Position numbers and translations under genes: made by a program. A stretch of 64,000 nucleotides of DNA. Source: Mesorhizobium sp. dw_380 (GTDB lineage: Bacteria > Pseudomonadota > Alphaproteobacteria > Rhizobiales > Rhizobiaceae). This document shows positions 37,136 through 46,132 of this stretch, piece by piece (position 1 is the stretch's first letter; every line of letters begins with the position of its first letter). The stretch is from the NCBI RefSeq assembly GCF_018588885.1, contig NZ_JAFFIW010000001.1, positions 62,001-126,000 on the forward strand, in the 5' to 3' direction. Below the pieces are notes generated by a model. The model was not told the DNA's origin. It saw nothing but the letters and a program-made list of their open reading frames with translations, and did no database searches.

Positions 37136-37903
37136 ATGGCGGTCGAAATCGAACAGTTCATGTGTCGCACCGACAATTTCGGCGTGCTGGTGCATGATCC
37201 CGAAAGCGGGCAGACCGCGATCATCGACGCGCCCGAGGAAGCGCCGATCCTGGCCGCGCTCAAACGCACCGGCTGGACGCCGTCCATGATCCTGACCACG
37301 CATCACCATGCCGACCACGTCGAGGCCAATCTGGCGCTGAAGGAGCGCTTCAAGCTGCGCATCGTCGGTCCGGAGGCGGAAAAGGCCAAGATCCCCGGCA
37401 TCGACGAAACCGTCGAAGAGGGCTCCGTCCTTCATCTCGGCAATGAACGGATCGAGGTGATCGCCACCCCAGGCCACACCGCCGGCCATGTCTCCTATCA
37501 CCTGCCGGCATCGAAGGTGGCATTCACCGCCGATACGCTGTTTGCGCTCGGTTGCGGGCGACTGTTCGAATGCAAGCCGCCGGTGATGTACGGCTCGCTG
37601 AAAAAGCTTGCCGCACTCCCTGCCGCGACGGTTATCTATTGCGGCCACGAATACACGCTCGCCAACGCCCGCTTCGCGCTGACCGTCGACCCGACCAATT
37701 CGGCTTTGAAGGAGCGCGCCGCCAGGATCGAGGCGCTGCGGGCCGATAACAAGCCGACGCTGCCGACGACGATCGGCGAGGAACTGTCGACCAATCCTTT
37801 CCTGCGCTGGCACGATCCCACGATTCGCAAGCATCTCGGAATGGAAAACGCTGGCGACGCCGAAGTCTTCGCCGAGATCCGCAAGCGCAAGGACAATTTC
37901 TGA
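37136..37903 (+). CDS. gloB: hydroxyacylglutathione hydrolase (glyoxalase II)
   Basis: A 255-residue metallo-beta-lactamase-fold enzyme that hydrolyses S-lactoylglutathione to lactate and glutathione, finishing methylglyoxal detoxification. The metal site THHHADH is at 55-61, with [19 protein letters not shown] and CGHEYT downstream. The C-terminal glutathione-binding domain (NPFLRW) is present. GGAGAG precedes the ATG at 37136; upstream in-frame codons lie in the repeat array. Confidence 0.96.
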   Translation: MAVEIEQFMCRTDNFGVLVHDPESGQTAIIDAPEEAPILAALKRTGWTPSMILTTHHHADHVEANLALKERFKLRIVGPEAEKAKIPGIDETVEEGSVLHLGNERIEVIATPGHTAGHVSYHLPASKVAFTADTLFALGCGRLFECKPPVMYGSLKKLAALPAATVIYCGHEYTLANARFALTVDPTNSALKERAARIEALRADNKPTLPTTIGEELSTNPFLRWHDPTIRKHLGMENAGDAEVFAEIRKRKDNF

Positions 37904-37924
37904 GGCCATGTTAGTCTTCGACTG

Positions 37925-38365
37925 ATGACCAGTTCCGCAGAAATCATCGCAACGCTCGGGCTGAAGCCGCATCCGGAAGGTGGCTGGTACGCTGAGACCT
38001 TTCGCGACGAAGCCGGCGGTGTGCGCGGCCATTCGACGGCGATCTATTTCCTGCTGGAACAGCACCAGGTTTCGGCCTGGCACCGGGTCAAGGACGCCGC
38101 CGAGGTCTGGCACTTCTATGCCGGCGCCCCGCTGGCATTGTCGATGTGGGGAGAAGGTAGTGCCGTTGTCGAGCAGGTGCTCGGCATCGAACTCGCGGCG
38201 GGCGAACGGCCGCAGATCGTCGTGCCGGCAGGCTGGTGGCAATCGGCGCGCAGCCTGGGCAAATGGACGCTGGTCGGCTGCACCGTCGCGCCGGGTTTTG
38301 ATTTCGCCGAGTTCGAATTGGCCGAGCCGGGCTGGAATCCTACCCCAGCAGGAACCCCAGCGTAA
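37925..38365 (+). CDS. cupin, DUF985 family
   Basis: A 146-residue cupin of the DUF985 group (LKPHPEGGWYAETFRD, STAIYFLLEQHQVSAWHRV, AEVWHFYAGAPL, VPAGWWQSA). The fold binds small molecules or metals; no activity is known. It begins 21 bp after gloB. Its 3' end overlaps the end of the convergent lysoplasmalogenase gene by 26 bp. Confidence 0.88.
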   Translation: MTSSAEIIATLGLKPHPEGGWYAETFRDEAGGVRGHSTAIYFLLEQHQVSAWHRVKDAAEVWHFYAGAPLALSMWGEGSAVVEQVLGIELAAGERPQIVVPAGWWQSARSLGKWTLVGCTVAPGFDFAEFELAEPGWNPTPAGTPA

Positions 38366-39014
38366 TCGCGAGCTGGGCAGCGTAGTACAAAACCCAGACG
38401 GCGAAACGCATCCAGACGCGATGCGGCGAGATGGCGGCGACCAGGAATTTCTCCGTGGCGAGCAGTCCGTCCGATGCCATGAACAGCACGGCGCCGCCGA
38501 TCACCCAGACGCTGCTTGTCGTCAGCGCCGACATGCCCATCGCCAGGATCGCGACGACGTAGATGGCGATCGGGATACGCAGGCCAGGGCCGACGCGACG
38601 CCAGAGCGCCGCCACCATGACGATCGCGAACACCGCCATGGCGAGTGCTATCGCGCCGCGCCACGATTCGGCGCCAAGCACTTCCAGCCCGCCGCCGCTG
38701 CGCAGGAAAAGAACGATGTAGGCGATGTGGGCGACGAGAAAGCTCGCCAGCCCGCCGAGGAACGCCTTCTCGCCGTCACGTGACAGGAAGGCGTCGCCGA
38801 TGGCGCTGAGCGCAAGGGCCGCGACCAGCAGCAGCGGCCCGCCTTGCACTGCCGCCAGAACGGCAAGCATCGCTACGGCAAGTGTCTTTGCCGCAGAGCG
38901 GGCAAGCGTCGGCGCCATGCCAAGCGTGAAAGCGTAGATCACCGCCGCCACCAGTGAGAAGATCAGCGTTGCATTGGCGTTGGCATCGATACCGCCGGCA
39001 AACGGCATCGTCAT
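38340..39014 (-). CDS. lysoplasmalogenase (YhhN/TMEM86 family)
   Basis: A 224-residue integral membrane protein with about eight helices (LAVAMLAVLAAVQGGPLLL, ALSAIGDAFLS with the conserved GDAFL, FMASDGLLA with the conserved SD). YhhN-family proteins hydrolyse the vinyl ether of lysoplasmalogens in animals; the bacterial substrate is uncertain. The ATG at 39014 overlaps the stop of the upstream EamA gene (ATGA), indicating translational coupling. Confidence 0.87.
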   Translation of the reverse strand: MTMPFAGGIDANANATLIFSLVAAVIYAFTLGMAPTLARSAAKTLAVAMLAVLAAVQGGPLLLVAALALSAIGDAFLSRDGEKAFLGGLASFLVAHIAYIVLFLRSGGGLEVLGAESWRGAIALAMAVFAIVMVAALWRRVGPGLRIPIAIYVVAILAMGMSALTTSSVWVIGGAVLFMASDGLLATEKFLVAAISPHRVWMRFAVWVLYYAAQLAITLGFLLG

Positions 39015-39925
39015 GCCCCGGCTCCGCTTTCGGATGCCCCGGCTCCGCTCTCGGCCTTGCCCGGCTTGCGCAGGAACAGCGACTTCGCTGCAAGTGCCGC
39101 CCCGCCGGTGATGAGCACGCAGGCGGCGAGGATGCGCAGCGACGGTTCGGCGACGCCGGCCGCGATCAGCACCAGCGTCGACAGAAGCGGCGCCGCATAG
39201 CTTGCGGCACCCAGCACCTGGATGTTGCCTCGCTTGACGCCGATATCCCAGGCATAGAAGGCCGCCCCGACCGGCATCAGGCCGAGACCGAGCACAGCCA
39301 GCCACTGGCCGGCTCCATCAGGCAGCACCGTTTGTTCCAGCGCTAGGTGGCAGACGAGCGACAGCACAGCGGTCGCCGCGCAGAACCAGGTGACGATGCT
39401 GGTCGGCACCGAAGGAAACCGTCGCGACAGAAGCGAATAGGACGACCACAGCACGGCGCAGACGGCGGCCATCGCATAACCGAAGGCATAACGCGCATCG
39501 AAGGCCAGCCCACCGCCCTTGGTGACGATGAGCACGGTGCCGGCCAGGCCGAGCAGCGCGCCGACGACATGGTTCCACGCCAGCCGCTCACCCGGCATCA
39601 GCGCCGAACCGAGCACGATCAGCAGCGGCCAGAGATAGGCGATCAGGCTCGCCTCGACCGCCGGAGCGTTGCGCAAAGCGGTGAAATAGAAAAAGTGATA
39701 GCCGGACAGGCCGGCAATGCCGATCAGCCAGACCTGCGGCGGTATCTTTTGGCTCTTGTCGGCGGCCGGCATGAACAGCCGCGCGACAAGTCCGACGCCG
39801 GTGCCGATCGAGAAGGTGATCGCCGACAAAAGGAACGGCGGCACCTTGCCGGATGCATCGGTGAGCAGCGCCAGAAGCGCCCACATGGCGACCGCCGTAA
39901 AGCCGATCAGTGTTGCGCGCGCCAT
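39011..39925 (-). CDS. EamA/DMT-family transporter
   Basis: A 304-residue protein with about ten membrane helices in two EamA repeats (MARATLIGFTAVAMWALLALL; YAFGYAMAAVCAVLWSSYSLL). PAVEASLIAYLWPLLIVLGS is typical of aromatic or other amino-acid exporters such as YddG, so export of such compounds is possible. The C-terminus ends in a short ESGAGA duplication. It is coupled to the lysoplasmalogenase gene by a 4-bp overlap. Confidence 0.9.
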   Translation of the reverse strand: MARATLIGFTAVAMWALLALLTDASGKVPPFLLSAITFSIGTGVGLVARLFMPAADKSQKIPPQVWLIGIAGLSGYHFFYFTALRNAPAVEASLIAYLWPLLIVLGSALMPGERLAWNHVVGALLGLAGTVLIVTKGGGLAFDARYAFGYAMAAVCAVLWSSYSLLSRRFPSVPTSIVTWFCAATAVLSLVCHLALEQTVLPDGAGQWLAVLGLGLMPVGAAFYAWDIGVKRGNIQVLGAASYAAPLLSTLVLIAAGVAEPSLRILAACVLITGGAALAAKSLFLRKPGKAESGAGASESGAGA

Positions 39926-39960
39926 TCCGTCTCCAGTGGCGCGCCCAGTGGCCGCCTGGC

Positions 39961-40749
39961 CTATTGCACTGCTTCGAAACGCCGGGCGCTGATGGTCAAG
40001 GTGCCGATCTGCGTTCCAACCGTGGCGTGGATCGGCGCATATACCCCGGTTTGGCCGAGCGGCGCAAATGTCACCATCATGCGGCTTTTGTTCCTGAGAT
40101 AATCGAGCGCCTTGCGGCCCTTGCGATAGCCCGCCACCGGCTCGAAACCCATGCGGCAGGTGACGGTGTCACCCTTGTAGCCCGGCACCGAGATCGTTCC
40201 CTTCGAGGCGTAGGTCAGCGTCAGGTCGGCGCGCATCTCGCCATCATAGAACTTGACCTTGCGGCCGCAGACCTGGTCGAGACTGTCGGCATGGATGACG
40301 GTCGCGGCCATCGGATCGAGCACCGATGCCAGGTCGCCGGTGCCGATCGGAACCCAGGCCTTGGGATCGCGTTTGCCGGGCGCCGGGATGACCTGCGTCG
40401 ACGTCACGTTGCCATTGGCAAAGCGAATGTCGATCGAAGACGCCTTCTTGCCAGAGGTGTAGTCGGCGCGAAACGCCTGCGGCACCATCTTCTGGCCCGA
40501 AATCGTGCCTTTGGACGAGATCGTGCCCCGCGTGTCGTCGAACAGTTTGGCGAGACCCGCCGCGGAGACGCTGCCGTTGATCGCGTAGGCGCCGTTCTCA
40601 TAGTGGCTGGAGAACGTCGATCTCGCGATCGAAAGGCCAAGGAACGACACCGTGTACTCGCCCTTGAACGACTGCGGCGAGGCAGCGGACGCGGCGGACG
40701 GCAAGGCGACGGCAAGCGCGGCAACAAGCGCGTGAGACGAACGAGGCAT
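39961..40749 (-). CDS. DUF3108 secreted protein
   Basis: A 262-residue protein with a signal peptide (MPRSSHALVAALAVALPSAA, cleavage about residue 22) and a beta-rich DUF3108 domain (GEYTVSFLGLSIARSTF, RGTISSKGTI). Members are periplasmic or outer-membrane associated with no known activity. The ATG at 40749 is preferred over a longer frame to 40803 because it starts the signal peptide. It lies 35 bp upstream of, and on the same strand as, the EamA gene. Confidence 0.85.
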   Translation of the reverse strand: MPRSSHALVAALAVALPSAASAASPQSFKGEYTVSFLGLSIARSTFSSHYENGAYAINGSVSAAGLAKLFDDTRGTISSKGTISGQKMVPQAFRADYTSGKKASSIDIRFANGNVTSTQVIPAPGKRDPKAWVPIGTGDLASVLDPMAATVIHADSLDQVCGRKVKFYDGEMRADLTLTYASKGTISVPGYKGDTVTCRMGFEPVAGYRKGRKALDYLRNKSRMMVTFAPLGQTGVYAPIHATVGTQIGTLTISARRFEAVQ

Positions 40750-40880
40750 GGCGGGATCGGATCCTTGATTTTCGGCCGGAGGCGGGCAACTCCGGTCTGG
40801 CATGTCCCTATCAGACCGCTTATAGGATGAATTCCGGCCTTAATATGAAATGCCGGGCGCTTCCATGGGGAAGCCGGAGC

Positions 40881-40909
40881 TTGACGCCCCGGTGAAATGC
40901 AACTATGGA
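40881..40909 (+). promoter_or_regulatory. sigma-70-type promoter of rpmB
   Basis: TTGACG (40881-40886), a 17-bp spacer and TATGGA (40904-40909). The implied start near 40916 gives a leader of about 93 bases before rpmB. Confidence 0.55.
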
Positions 40910-41008
40910 ACGCCAACTTTTTCCATAAGGCCGCCTGACCAGAACCGCGCGCCACCCGGCGCGGGCACAAAGGTTTGGCAGGTCCCGACAGAACCGAAGG
41001 TTAGAACC

Positions 41009-41305
41009 ATGTCCCGCACCTGCGAACTCACTGCCAAGGCAGTCCAGACCGGCAACAATGTGAGCCACGCCAACAACAAGACCAAGCGTCGTTTCCTGCC
41101 GAACCTCGTCAACGTGACGCTGATCTCGGAAGCGCTGAACCAGAATGTGCGCCTGCGCATTTCGGCCAATGCTCTGCGTTCGGTCGAACATCGCGGCGGT
41201 CTCGATGCTTTCCTGGCCAAGGCCGACGTCAAGGAGCTGTCGCAGCGCGCGCGTCTGTTGAAGAAGCAGATCGCCAAGAAGCTCGCCGAGCAGGTCGCTG
41301 CGTAA
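41009..41305 (+). CDS. rpmB: 50S ribosomal protein L28
   Basis: A 98-residue ribosomal protein ([32 protein letters not shown] is the family N-terminus; [21 protein letters not shown] follows). Length is usual for alphaproteobacterial L28. The ATG at 41009 fits the conserved start; the frame is open to 40850 but that part carries the promoter. Only one cysteine is present, so it is not the zinc-ribbon form. Confidence 0.97.
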   Translation: MSRTCELTAKAVQTGNNVSHANNKTKRRFLPNLVNVTLISEALNQNVRLRISANALRSVEHRGGLDAFLAKADVKELSQRARLLKKQIAKKLAEQVAA

Positions 41306-41317
41306 CATCAGATAAAG

Positions 41318-41354
41318 GCGGGGGACGACCGCCCTGGCCAACCTCTTGTTGGCC
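41318..41354 (+). terminator. two hairpins after rpmB
   Basis: GGCGG...CCGCC (about 41318-41333) is followed by GGCCAAC (41336-41342), a 5-nt loop and GTTGGCC (41348-41354). The second hairpin is strong and is followed by TTGGGC with no real U-tract, so it may stop transcription only partly or rely on Rho. Confidence 0.5.
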
Positions 41355-41425
41355 TTGGGCATCGGATAGATCCGCAAGGTTCGACAATCCGGTGCTCAAT
41401 CACGAAGCGAGCATTGTCCGATTGG

Positions 41426-41466
41426 TATGATGCTCCGCTGGTTCCATTACCCAGGATAAAAAAATG
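41426..41466 (+). ncRNA. candidate preQ1-I riboswitch in front of the queuosine-precursor transporter
   Basis: A -10-like TATGAT (41426-41431) puts a transcript start near 41438, exactly where CTGG (41438-41441) begins. CTGG pairs with CCAG (41451-41454) around loop TTCCATTAC, followed by the A-rich tail GATAAAAAA. Loop CAT (41445-41447) can pair with the ATG start codon (41464-41466) to form the H-type pseudoknot. This matches the preQ1-I pattern (GGTTC, ACCC, AT-A6). It would hide the start codon when preQ1 is bound. The loop is shorter than in the Bacillus type. Confidence 0.6.
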
Positions 41467-42144
41467 ACTTCCTTCTCGCGATATTTGCCCTTCGTGGCCG
41501 CCATGGCGATTGTCGTCGTGGCGTCGAACATTCTCGTGCAGTTCCCGATGCAGGGCCAGGTCGGCGGCGTGTCGCTGGCTGACCTGCTCACCTGGGGCGC
41601 TTTCACCTATCCCTTTTCATTCCTGGTCACCGACCTCGCCAACCGCCGCTACGGGCCTGCCGTGGCGCGCCGGATCGTCTTTGTCGGCTTCATGACGGCG
41701 GTGGTCTGCTCGATCCTCGTGCCGCCCTTCCTGTTCCGCCATGGCCTGATCGAATTCGAAACCGCGGCCGACCGGCTGGTGCGCATCGCGGCAGCTTCCG
41801 GCGCGGCGTTCCTGTCCGCGCAATTGCTCGATGTGACCGTGTTCAACCGGCTGCGCCGGCAGAGCTGGTGGCGGGCGCCGATCGTCGGCACGCTGGTCGG
41901 GTCGGTGTTCGACACGATGGTCTTCTTCACCGTGGCGTTTTCGGCCGCTTTCGCCTTTGCCGGCCCGAACGACAGCTTCGCGCTCGAAACGGCACCGCTG
42001 ATGGGGATCTTCCATCTCGACGCCATGCGCTGGGTGTCCTGGGCACTTGGGGACCTCAGCGTCAAGCTGATCATTGCCGTGGTCGCGCTCATCCCTTATC
42101 GGCTGCTCGCTGTCCGCTGGAGCCAGCCGGCCATCGCGGTCTAG
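41464..42144 (+). CDS. VUT/YhhQ-family queuosine-precursor transporter
   Basis: A 226-residue membrane protein of the COG1738/YhhQ family with about six helices (LPFVAAMAIVVVASNILVQFP, FTYPFSFLVTDLANRRYGP, with the conserved TDLANRRYG). YhhQ imports preQ0/preQ1 for queuosine tRNA modification. The candidate preQ1 riboswitch overlapping its start codon agrees with that role. Its TAG stop is the first bases of an inverted repeat. Confidence 0.9.
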   Translation: MTSFSRYLPFVAAMAIVVVASNILVQFPMQGQVGGVSLADLLTWGAFTYPFSFLVTDLANRRYGPAVARRIVFVGFMTAVVCSILVPPFLFRHGLIEFETAADRLVRIAAASGAAFLSAQLLDVTVFNRLRRQSWWRAPIVGTLVGSVFDTMVFFTVAFSAAFAFAGPNDSFALETAPLMGIFHLDAMRWVSWALGDLSVKLIIAVVALIPYRLLAVRWSQPAIAV

Positions 42145-42186
42145 ACCATGATCCCAAAAAGTGGGTTTTTGGAAAAGATCATGGTC
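42144..42186. repeat. small intergenic palindromic repeat of the CATGATC type
   Basis: GACCATGATC (42144-42153) and GATCATGGTC (42177-42186) are perfect 10-bp inverted arms around a T/A-rich centre. Similar CATGATC palindromes are, from memory, abundant in Mesorhizobium intergenic DNA. It starts on the last base of the transporter's TAG stop and ends 11 bases before the next gene. Confidence 0.75.
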
Positions 42187-42197
42187 GGACAAACACC

Positions 42198-42878
42198 ATG
42201 ATCCCCTGGGTCCAGCTCGATTCGGCAAGGACTCCGGACGGTGGCCAAGAACTTCGCCTCAAACGACGCGGCAGCGAGTTCTCGATCATGCTCGGCACCA
42301 ACGAGCTGATGAACAGCCGCCTCAGCGGCTCCGAGGAAGCGCTGGCGAAACTGTCCTGCCAGAAGATTGCCAGCCATCGGCAGCCGAGGATCCTGATCGG
42401 CGGGCTTGGCATGGGTTTTACACTGCGCGCGGCGCTCGCCGAGCTGGGTAACGATGCCGAAATCGTTGTCGCCGAGTTGGTGCCGGCGGTCGTCACCTGG
42501 GCGCGCGGCCCGATGTCCGAGCTGTTTGCCGGTTGTCTCGACGATCCCCGCGTCGCCATCGAGGAAACCGACGTCGGGCATCTGATCCGGTCCGGGCCCA
42601 CGGCCTGGGACGCCATACTGCTCGATGTCGATAACGGCCCCGAAGGCATCGTCCACGAGAGCAATGACGCCCTCTACAGCCTGGCAGGTCTCGTCGCCGC
42701 GCGCACCGCCCTCAAGCCGGGCGGCGTGCTTGCGGTGTGGTCTCAAGGGTCGGACAGCGGCTTCACACGGCGGCTGAAACAGGCCGGCTTTGCCCTTGAG
42801 GAGGTCAACACGCGCGCCAATGGCAAGCGCGGCGCGCGTCATGTCATCTGGATAGCCACCAACGGCTCACGGTCCTGA
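42198..42878 (+). CDS. spermidine-synthase-like methyltransferase-fold protein
   Basis: A 226-residue Rossmann protein. ILIGGLGMGFTLRAAL is the nucleotide-binding motif, VVAELVPAVVTWARG the second strand, and DAILLDVDNGPEGIV the substrate-side motif of spermidine-synthase-like proteins. Whether it makes polyamines or methylates something is unknown. The N-terminus MIPWVQLDS begins at ATG 42198; the frame is open to 41868 inside the previous gene. It follows the transporter by about 50 bp. Confidence 0.82.
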   Translation: MIPWVQLDSARTPDGGQELRLKRRGSEFSIMLGTNELMNSRLSGSEEALAKLSCQKIASHRQPRILIGGLGMGFTLRAALAELGNDAEIVVAELVPAVVTWARGPMSELFAGCLDDPRVAIEETDVGHLIRSGPTAWDAILLDVDNGPEGIVHESNDALYSLAGLVAARTALKPGGVLAVWSQGSDSGFTRRLKQAGFALEEVNTRANGKRGARHVIWIATNGSRS

Positions 42879-42906
42879 CCGAAACCGCGGGCTGGCGGTG
42901 TCAGGC

Positions 42907-43392
42907 TTACTTTGACTTCTGAAGTTCCGCGCCAAGGGCCTCCAGCAGGCCACGCGTTCCCTCTTCCCGCCCCTGGGCGGAATCGACACCGTCAAAAAAA
43001 GCGCCTTGCTCGGTATAGGTCAGTCTTGTGCCATCGCCCGAGGGTGTCAGTTCAACCGTCGTAAGCGATGCCGACATCGGCTGCGGCCCGACTGCCATCC
43101 GGTAGGAAAACACGATGCGCTGATCCGGGACGATGTCCTGGAATTGTGCGTCAAGCCTGACCTCCGGGCCGCCGCCATAGCTGAAGCGGGACACCTCGCC
43201 ACCGCCGACGCGGAAATCGAAACTGAATTCGGCGATAGCAAAACCGTCGCCTTCGATCCGCCAGCGCCGCACCGTCGCCTTGTCGGCGAAGGCGTGAAAA
43301 ACGCGTTCTGGCGATTGCGGATAGGTCCGCTCGATCGTGAAGGTGGAGTGGATGACGGAATGTTCGTCTTTCTCGGGGGCACTCTGGTTCAT
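42907..43392 (-). CDS. SRPBCC (AHSA1-type) family protein
   Basis: A 161-residue START/AHSA1-like protein (STFTIERTYPQSPERVFHAFADKATVRRW, FRVGGGEVSRFSY, GTRLTYTEQGAFFDG). The fold binds hydrophobic ligands; function unknown. It overlaps the upstream ArsR gene by 4 bp, the common ArsR/SRPBCC operon arrangement. Confidence 0.9.
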   Translation of the reverse strand: MNQSAPEKDEHSVIHSTFTIERTYPQSPERVFHAFADKATVRRWRIEGDGFAIAEFSFDFRVGGGEVSRFSYGGGPEVRLDAQFQDIVPDQRIVFSYRMAVGPQPMSASLTTVELTPSGDGTRLTYTEQGAFFDGVDSAQGREEGTRGLLEALGAELQKSK

Positions 43393-43757
43393 TGCGGTTC
43401 GTCCTTTTCCTGGTTCTGATTTTTCGGAGGCGGTTGGTCGGTCTCGGCCAGGATCTGGCCAAGACGGTCGAGGTGGCGTTCCGCCGGTATGCGGCGCTCC
43501 GCAATCCAGTCGGCGAGCGGGGCGAGCCCGGCCGGTTCGATCCGGCAGGTACGCACCCGCCCGATCTTTTCGCTGCGGATCAGCCCGCAGGCCTCCAGCG
43601 CCTGCAGATGCTGCAGCACGGCGGCAAAGGTCATGCCGAACGGCTCCGCCAATTGGCTGACGGTGGCCGGTCCGCGGCTCAACCTTTCCAGGATTTGTCG
43701 GCGGGTCGGCTCGACAAGAGCGCGGAGGATGCTATCGATCTCGGAATGGTTAAGCAT
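43389..43757 (-). CDS. ArsR-family regulator paired with SRPBCC protein
   Basis: A 122-residue winged-helix regulator (DSILRALVEPTRRQILERLSRGPATVSQLAEPFGMTFAAVLQHLQALEACGLI, then wing EKIGRVRTCRI). The single effector-domain cysteine pattern is not a metal site. The C-terminal tail is charged and disordered. It probably regulates its own operon with the SRPBCC gene. Confidence 0.9.
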   Translation of the reverse strand: MLNHSEIDSILRALVEPTRRQILERLSRGPATVSQLAEPFGMTFAAVLQHLQALEACGLIRSEKIGRVRTCRIEPAGLAPLADWIAERRIPAERHLDRLGQILAETDQPPPKNQNQEKDEPQ

Positions 43758-43836
43758 GGACTTGAGTATTCAGCGACGCGCGTCAATTGTCAAGTCGGGA
43801 CTAAAGTATTTTGGCAGGTGAGTGATGAACAGTCGA

Positions 43837-43976
43837 CCCCCACTCTGTCGAGCTTCGCTCGCCACCTCTCCCGATCGACGGGGTAGAGGAAAGGCGCGAA
43901 CTTATGCCGCCTAGCTCCCTTCCTCTCCCTCCGGAGGGGGGAGAGGTGGCGCTGCGAAGCAGCGACGGAGTGGGGG
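43837..43976. repeat. large imperfect inverted repeat in the gap 43758-44222
   Basis: The left end reads CCCCCACTCTGTCGAGCTTC...CCACCTCTCCC and the right end reads GGGAGAGGTGGCGCTGCGAA...CGGAGTGGGGG, giving imperfect arms of about 36 bases. Centre elements such as CTCTCCCTCCGGAGGGGGGAG form further hairpins. From memory, CCCCACTCCGTC repeats are common between genes in Mesorhizobium. The rest of the 465-bp gap shows no gene I can support. Confidence 0.65.
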
Positions 43977-44222
43977 AAGGCGTCCGACCAAATCGGACCC
44001 GCCCCCAATCGAACCTGCTCCCAATCGAAGGCCGACAGCGCACCGAAATCGCGTGATGACGAGGTCATTTCCAGCCCGCTGATGAATTCGAGCGGACCGA
44101 ACTGATTGCCGGTTCGGCCAATATGGAATTCGGTGATCGGGCGGGCCGAGACTTCGATCAAAGTCGGGCGAGCAGGGCGATGGCGGCGAAGAGCGTCTGC
44201 AGAAACCCGCCCTTCGAAGAGA

Positions 44223-46121
44223 TCATCCGGCGCGCCGCATGCCGCCGCGCCGCGTGTCGCGTGCGCTTTCCTCGGCAAACAGCGAAGCCAGTTGCTCGGT
44301 CATGGCGCCGGCCAGTTCCTCGGCATCGACGATGGTGACGGCGCGCCTGTAATAGCGCGTGACGTCATGGCCGATGCCGATGGCCAGCAGCTCCACCGGC
44401 GAGCGCGTTTCGATCAATTCGATGACGGCGCGCAGATGGCGCTCGAGATAATTGCCCGGATTGACCGAAAGCGTCGAATCATCGACCGGCGCGCCGTCCG
44501 AAATCATCATCAGGATCTTGCGCTGTTCGGGCCGGGCGATCAGCCTGTTGTGCGCCCACAACAACGCCTCGCCGTCGATATTTTCCTTGAGCAGCCCTTC
44601 GCGCATCATCAGGCCGAGATTGCGCCGTGCCCGCCGCCACGGATGGTCGGCGGATTTGTAGATGATGTGGCGCAGATCGTTGAGGCGGCCGGGGTTCGGC
44701 GGTTTGCCGTCCTTCAGCCACTTCTCGCGCGCCTGCCCGCCTTTCCACGCCCGCGTCGTGAAGCCGAGGATCTCGACCGAAACGCCGCAACGCTCCAGCG
44801 TGCGCGCCAATATGTCGGCGCAGGTGGCCGCGACCGTGATCGGCCGGCCGCGCATCGAGCCCGAATTGTCGAGCACCAGCGTCACCACCGTGTCACGGAA
44901 TTTGGTGTCGCGTTCCTGCTTGAAGGACAGCGGCTGCATTGGATCGATGACGACGCGCACCAGCCGCGCCGGGTCGAGATAGCCCTCTTCCAGGTCGAAA
45001 TCCCAGGAGCGGTTCTGCTGCGCCATCAGCCGACGCTGCAGCCGGTTGGCGAGCCGCCCGACGACGCCGGAGAGATTGGCAAGCTGCTTGTCGAGGAAGG
45101 CCCGCAGCCGGTCGAGCTCTTCCTCTTCGCAAAGCTCCTCGGCACCGACCGTCTCGTCGAAAGCGGTGGTGAAGACCTTGTAGTCGATTTCCTTCGGCAG
45201 ATTGGTGAAGGGATTGTCGTTGCGGCGCGCCTCGCCGGGCGTCTCGGCATCGGCATCGTCGTCGTCGGACAGGTCGTCGGCGGTGGCGTCGGAGGCTTCC
45301 GTCTCGGACGACTGCTCGTCATCGGCCGAAGCCTCGGCATCCTCGGACTGTGACTGCTCAGAGCCGGAATCCTCTTCGCCGCCCTCCTCGCTCTGCTCCT
45401 CGCCTTGCGGCTGATTGTCGTCATTGTCCTCGGAGTCTTCCGTCTCCTGGTCGTCGCCGAGTTCCTCGGCCATTTCCATGGAGGCGAGCATCTCGCGCAC
45501 GACGCGGGCGAAGGCCTGCTGGTCGTCGACCTTGGCCGAAAGCCCGTCGAGATCGGCCTTGGCCTTTTCCTCGACCCAAGGGCGCCAGAGCTCGACCAGC
45601 CGCTCGCCGCTCTTGGGGATCGACCGGCCGGTCAGCTTCTCGCGCACCATCAGCGCCAGCGCTTCCTCGATCGGCGCGTCGGCCTTGTCCTTGACGTCGA
45701 CGAGATTTGCCTTGGCGTATTTGTCTTCCAGCATCGAGCCGATATTGTCGGCGACGCCTTGCATGGCGCGGCTGCCGATCGCCTCGACGCGGGCCTGCTC
45801 GACCGCGTCATAAATAGCGCGGGCTGCTTTGCCTTCCGGCGCCAGCCTGGTGTGGATGCGCTGATCGTGGCAGGCGCGCTTCAGCGCCATGGAATCGCCG
45901 AGGCCGCGGGTGATCGCAATGTCGGTCTTCGACGCCTTCTTCGGCAGCTCGGGCAAGCGCGCGCGGCTGCCGGCGAGCGCCGGTCGGTCCTTGGCGAAAC
46001 CGACTTCCATTTCCTTGTCGCCGGCAATGGCGCGCATGCAGACGGTGACGGCGCGTTTGAAGCTGTCGGCTTCAGACCCCGTCTTCGACTTGCTGCGCGT
46101 ATTGTCGCCCGGACCCGCCAT
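44223..46121 (-). CDS. cobT: cobaltochelatase subunit CobT
   Basis: A 632-residue subunit of the aerobic cobalt chelatase (CobN-CobS-CobT), which inserts Co2+ into hydrogenobyrinic acid a,c-diamide. A conserved N-terminal region ([15 protein letters not shown]) is followed by a very acidic linker (about 215-310) and a C-terminal VWA domain with metal site DNSGS (418-422). The ATG at 46121 fits [11 protein letters not shown]; the frame is open further up, over cobS. CobN is not in the window. It follows cobS by 11 bp. Confidence 0.96.
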   Translation of the reverse strand: MAGPGDNTRSKSKTGSEADSFKRAVTVCMRAIAGDKEMEVGFAKDRPALAGSRARLPELPKKASKTDIAITRGLGDSMALKRACHDQRIHTRLAPEGKAARAIYDAVEQARVEAIGSRAMQGVADNIGSMLEDKYAKANLVDVKDKADAPIEEALALMVREKLTGRSIPKSGERLVELWRPWVEEKAKADLDGLSAKVDDQQAFARVVREMLASMEMAEELGDDQETEDSEDNDDNQPQGEEQSEEGGEEDSGSEQSQSEDAEASADDEQSSETEASDATADDLSDDDDADAETPGEARRNDNPFTNLPKEIDYKVFTTAFDETVGAEELCEEEELDRLRAFLDKQLANLSGVVGRLANRLQRRLMAQQNRSWDFDLEEGYLDPARLVRVVIDPMQPLSFKQERDTKFRDTVVTLVLDNSGSMRGRPITVAATCADILARTLERCGVSVEILGFTTRAWKGGQAREKWLKDGKPPNPGRLNDLRHIIYKSADHPWRRARRNLGLMMREGLLKENIDGEALLWAHNRLIARPEQRKILMMISDGAPVDDSTLSVNPGNYLERHLRAVIELIETRSPVELLAIGIGHDVTRYYRRAVTIVDAEELAGAMTEQLASLFAEESARDTRRGGMRRAG

Positions 46122-46132
46122 CGAGGCTCTGC

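Noticed and set aside
37028..38242. A 404-codon minus-strand frame across gloB and the cupin
   Set aside because: Shadow of two certain genes and partly translated from the tandem repeat.
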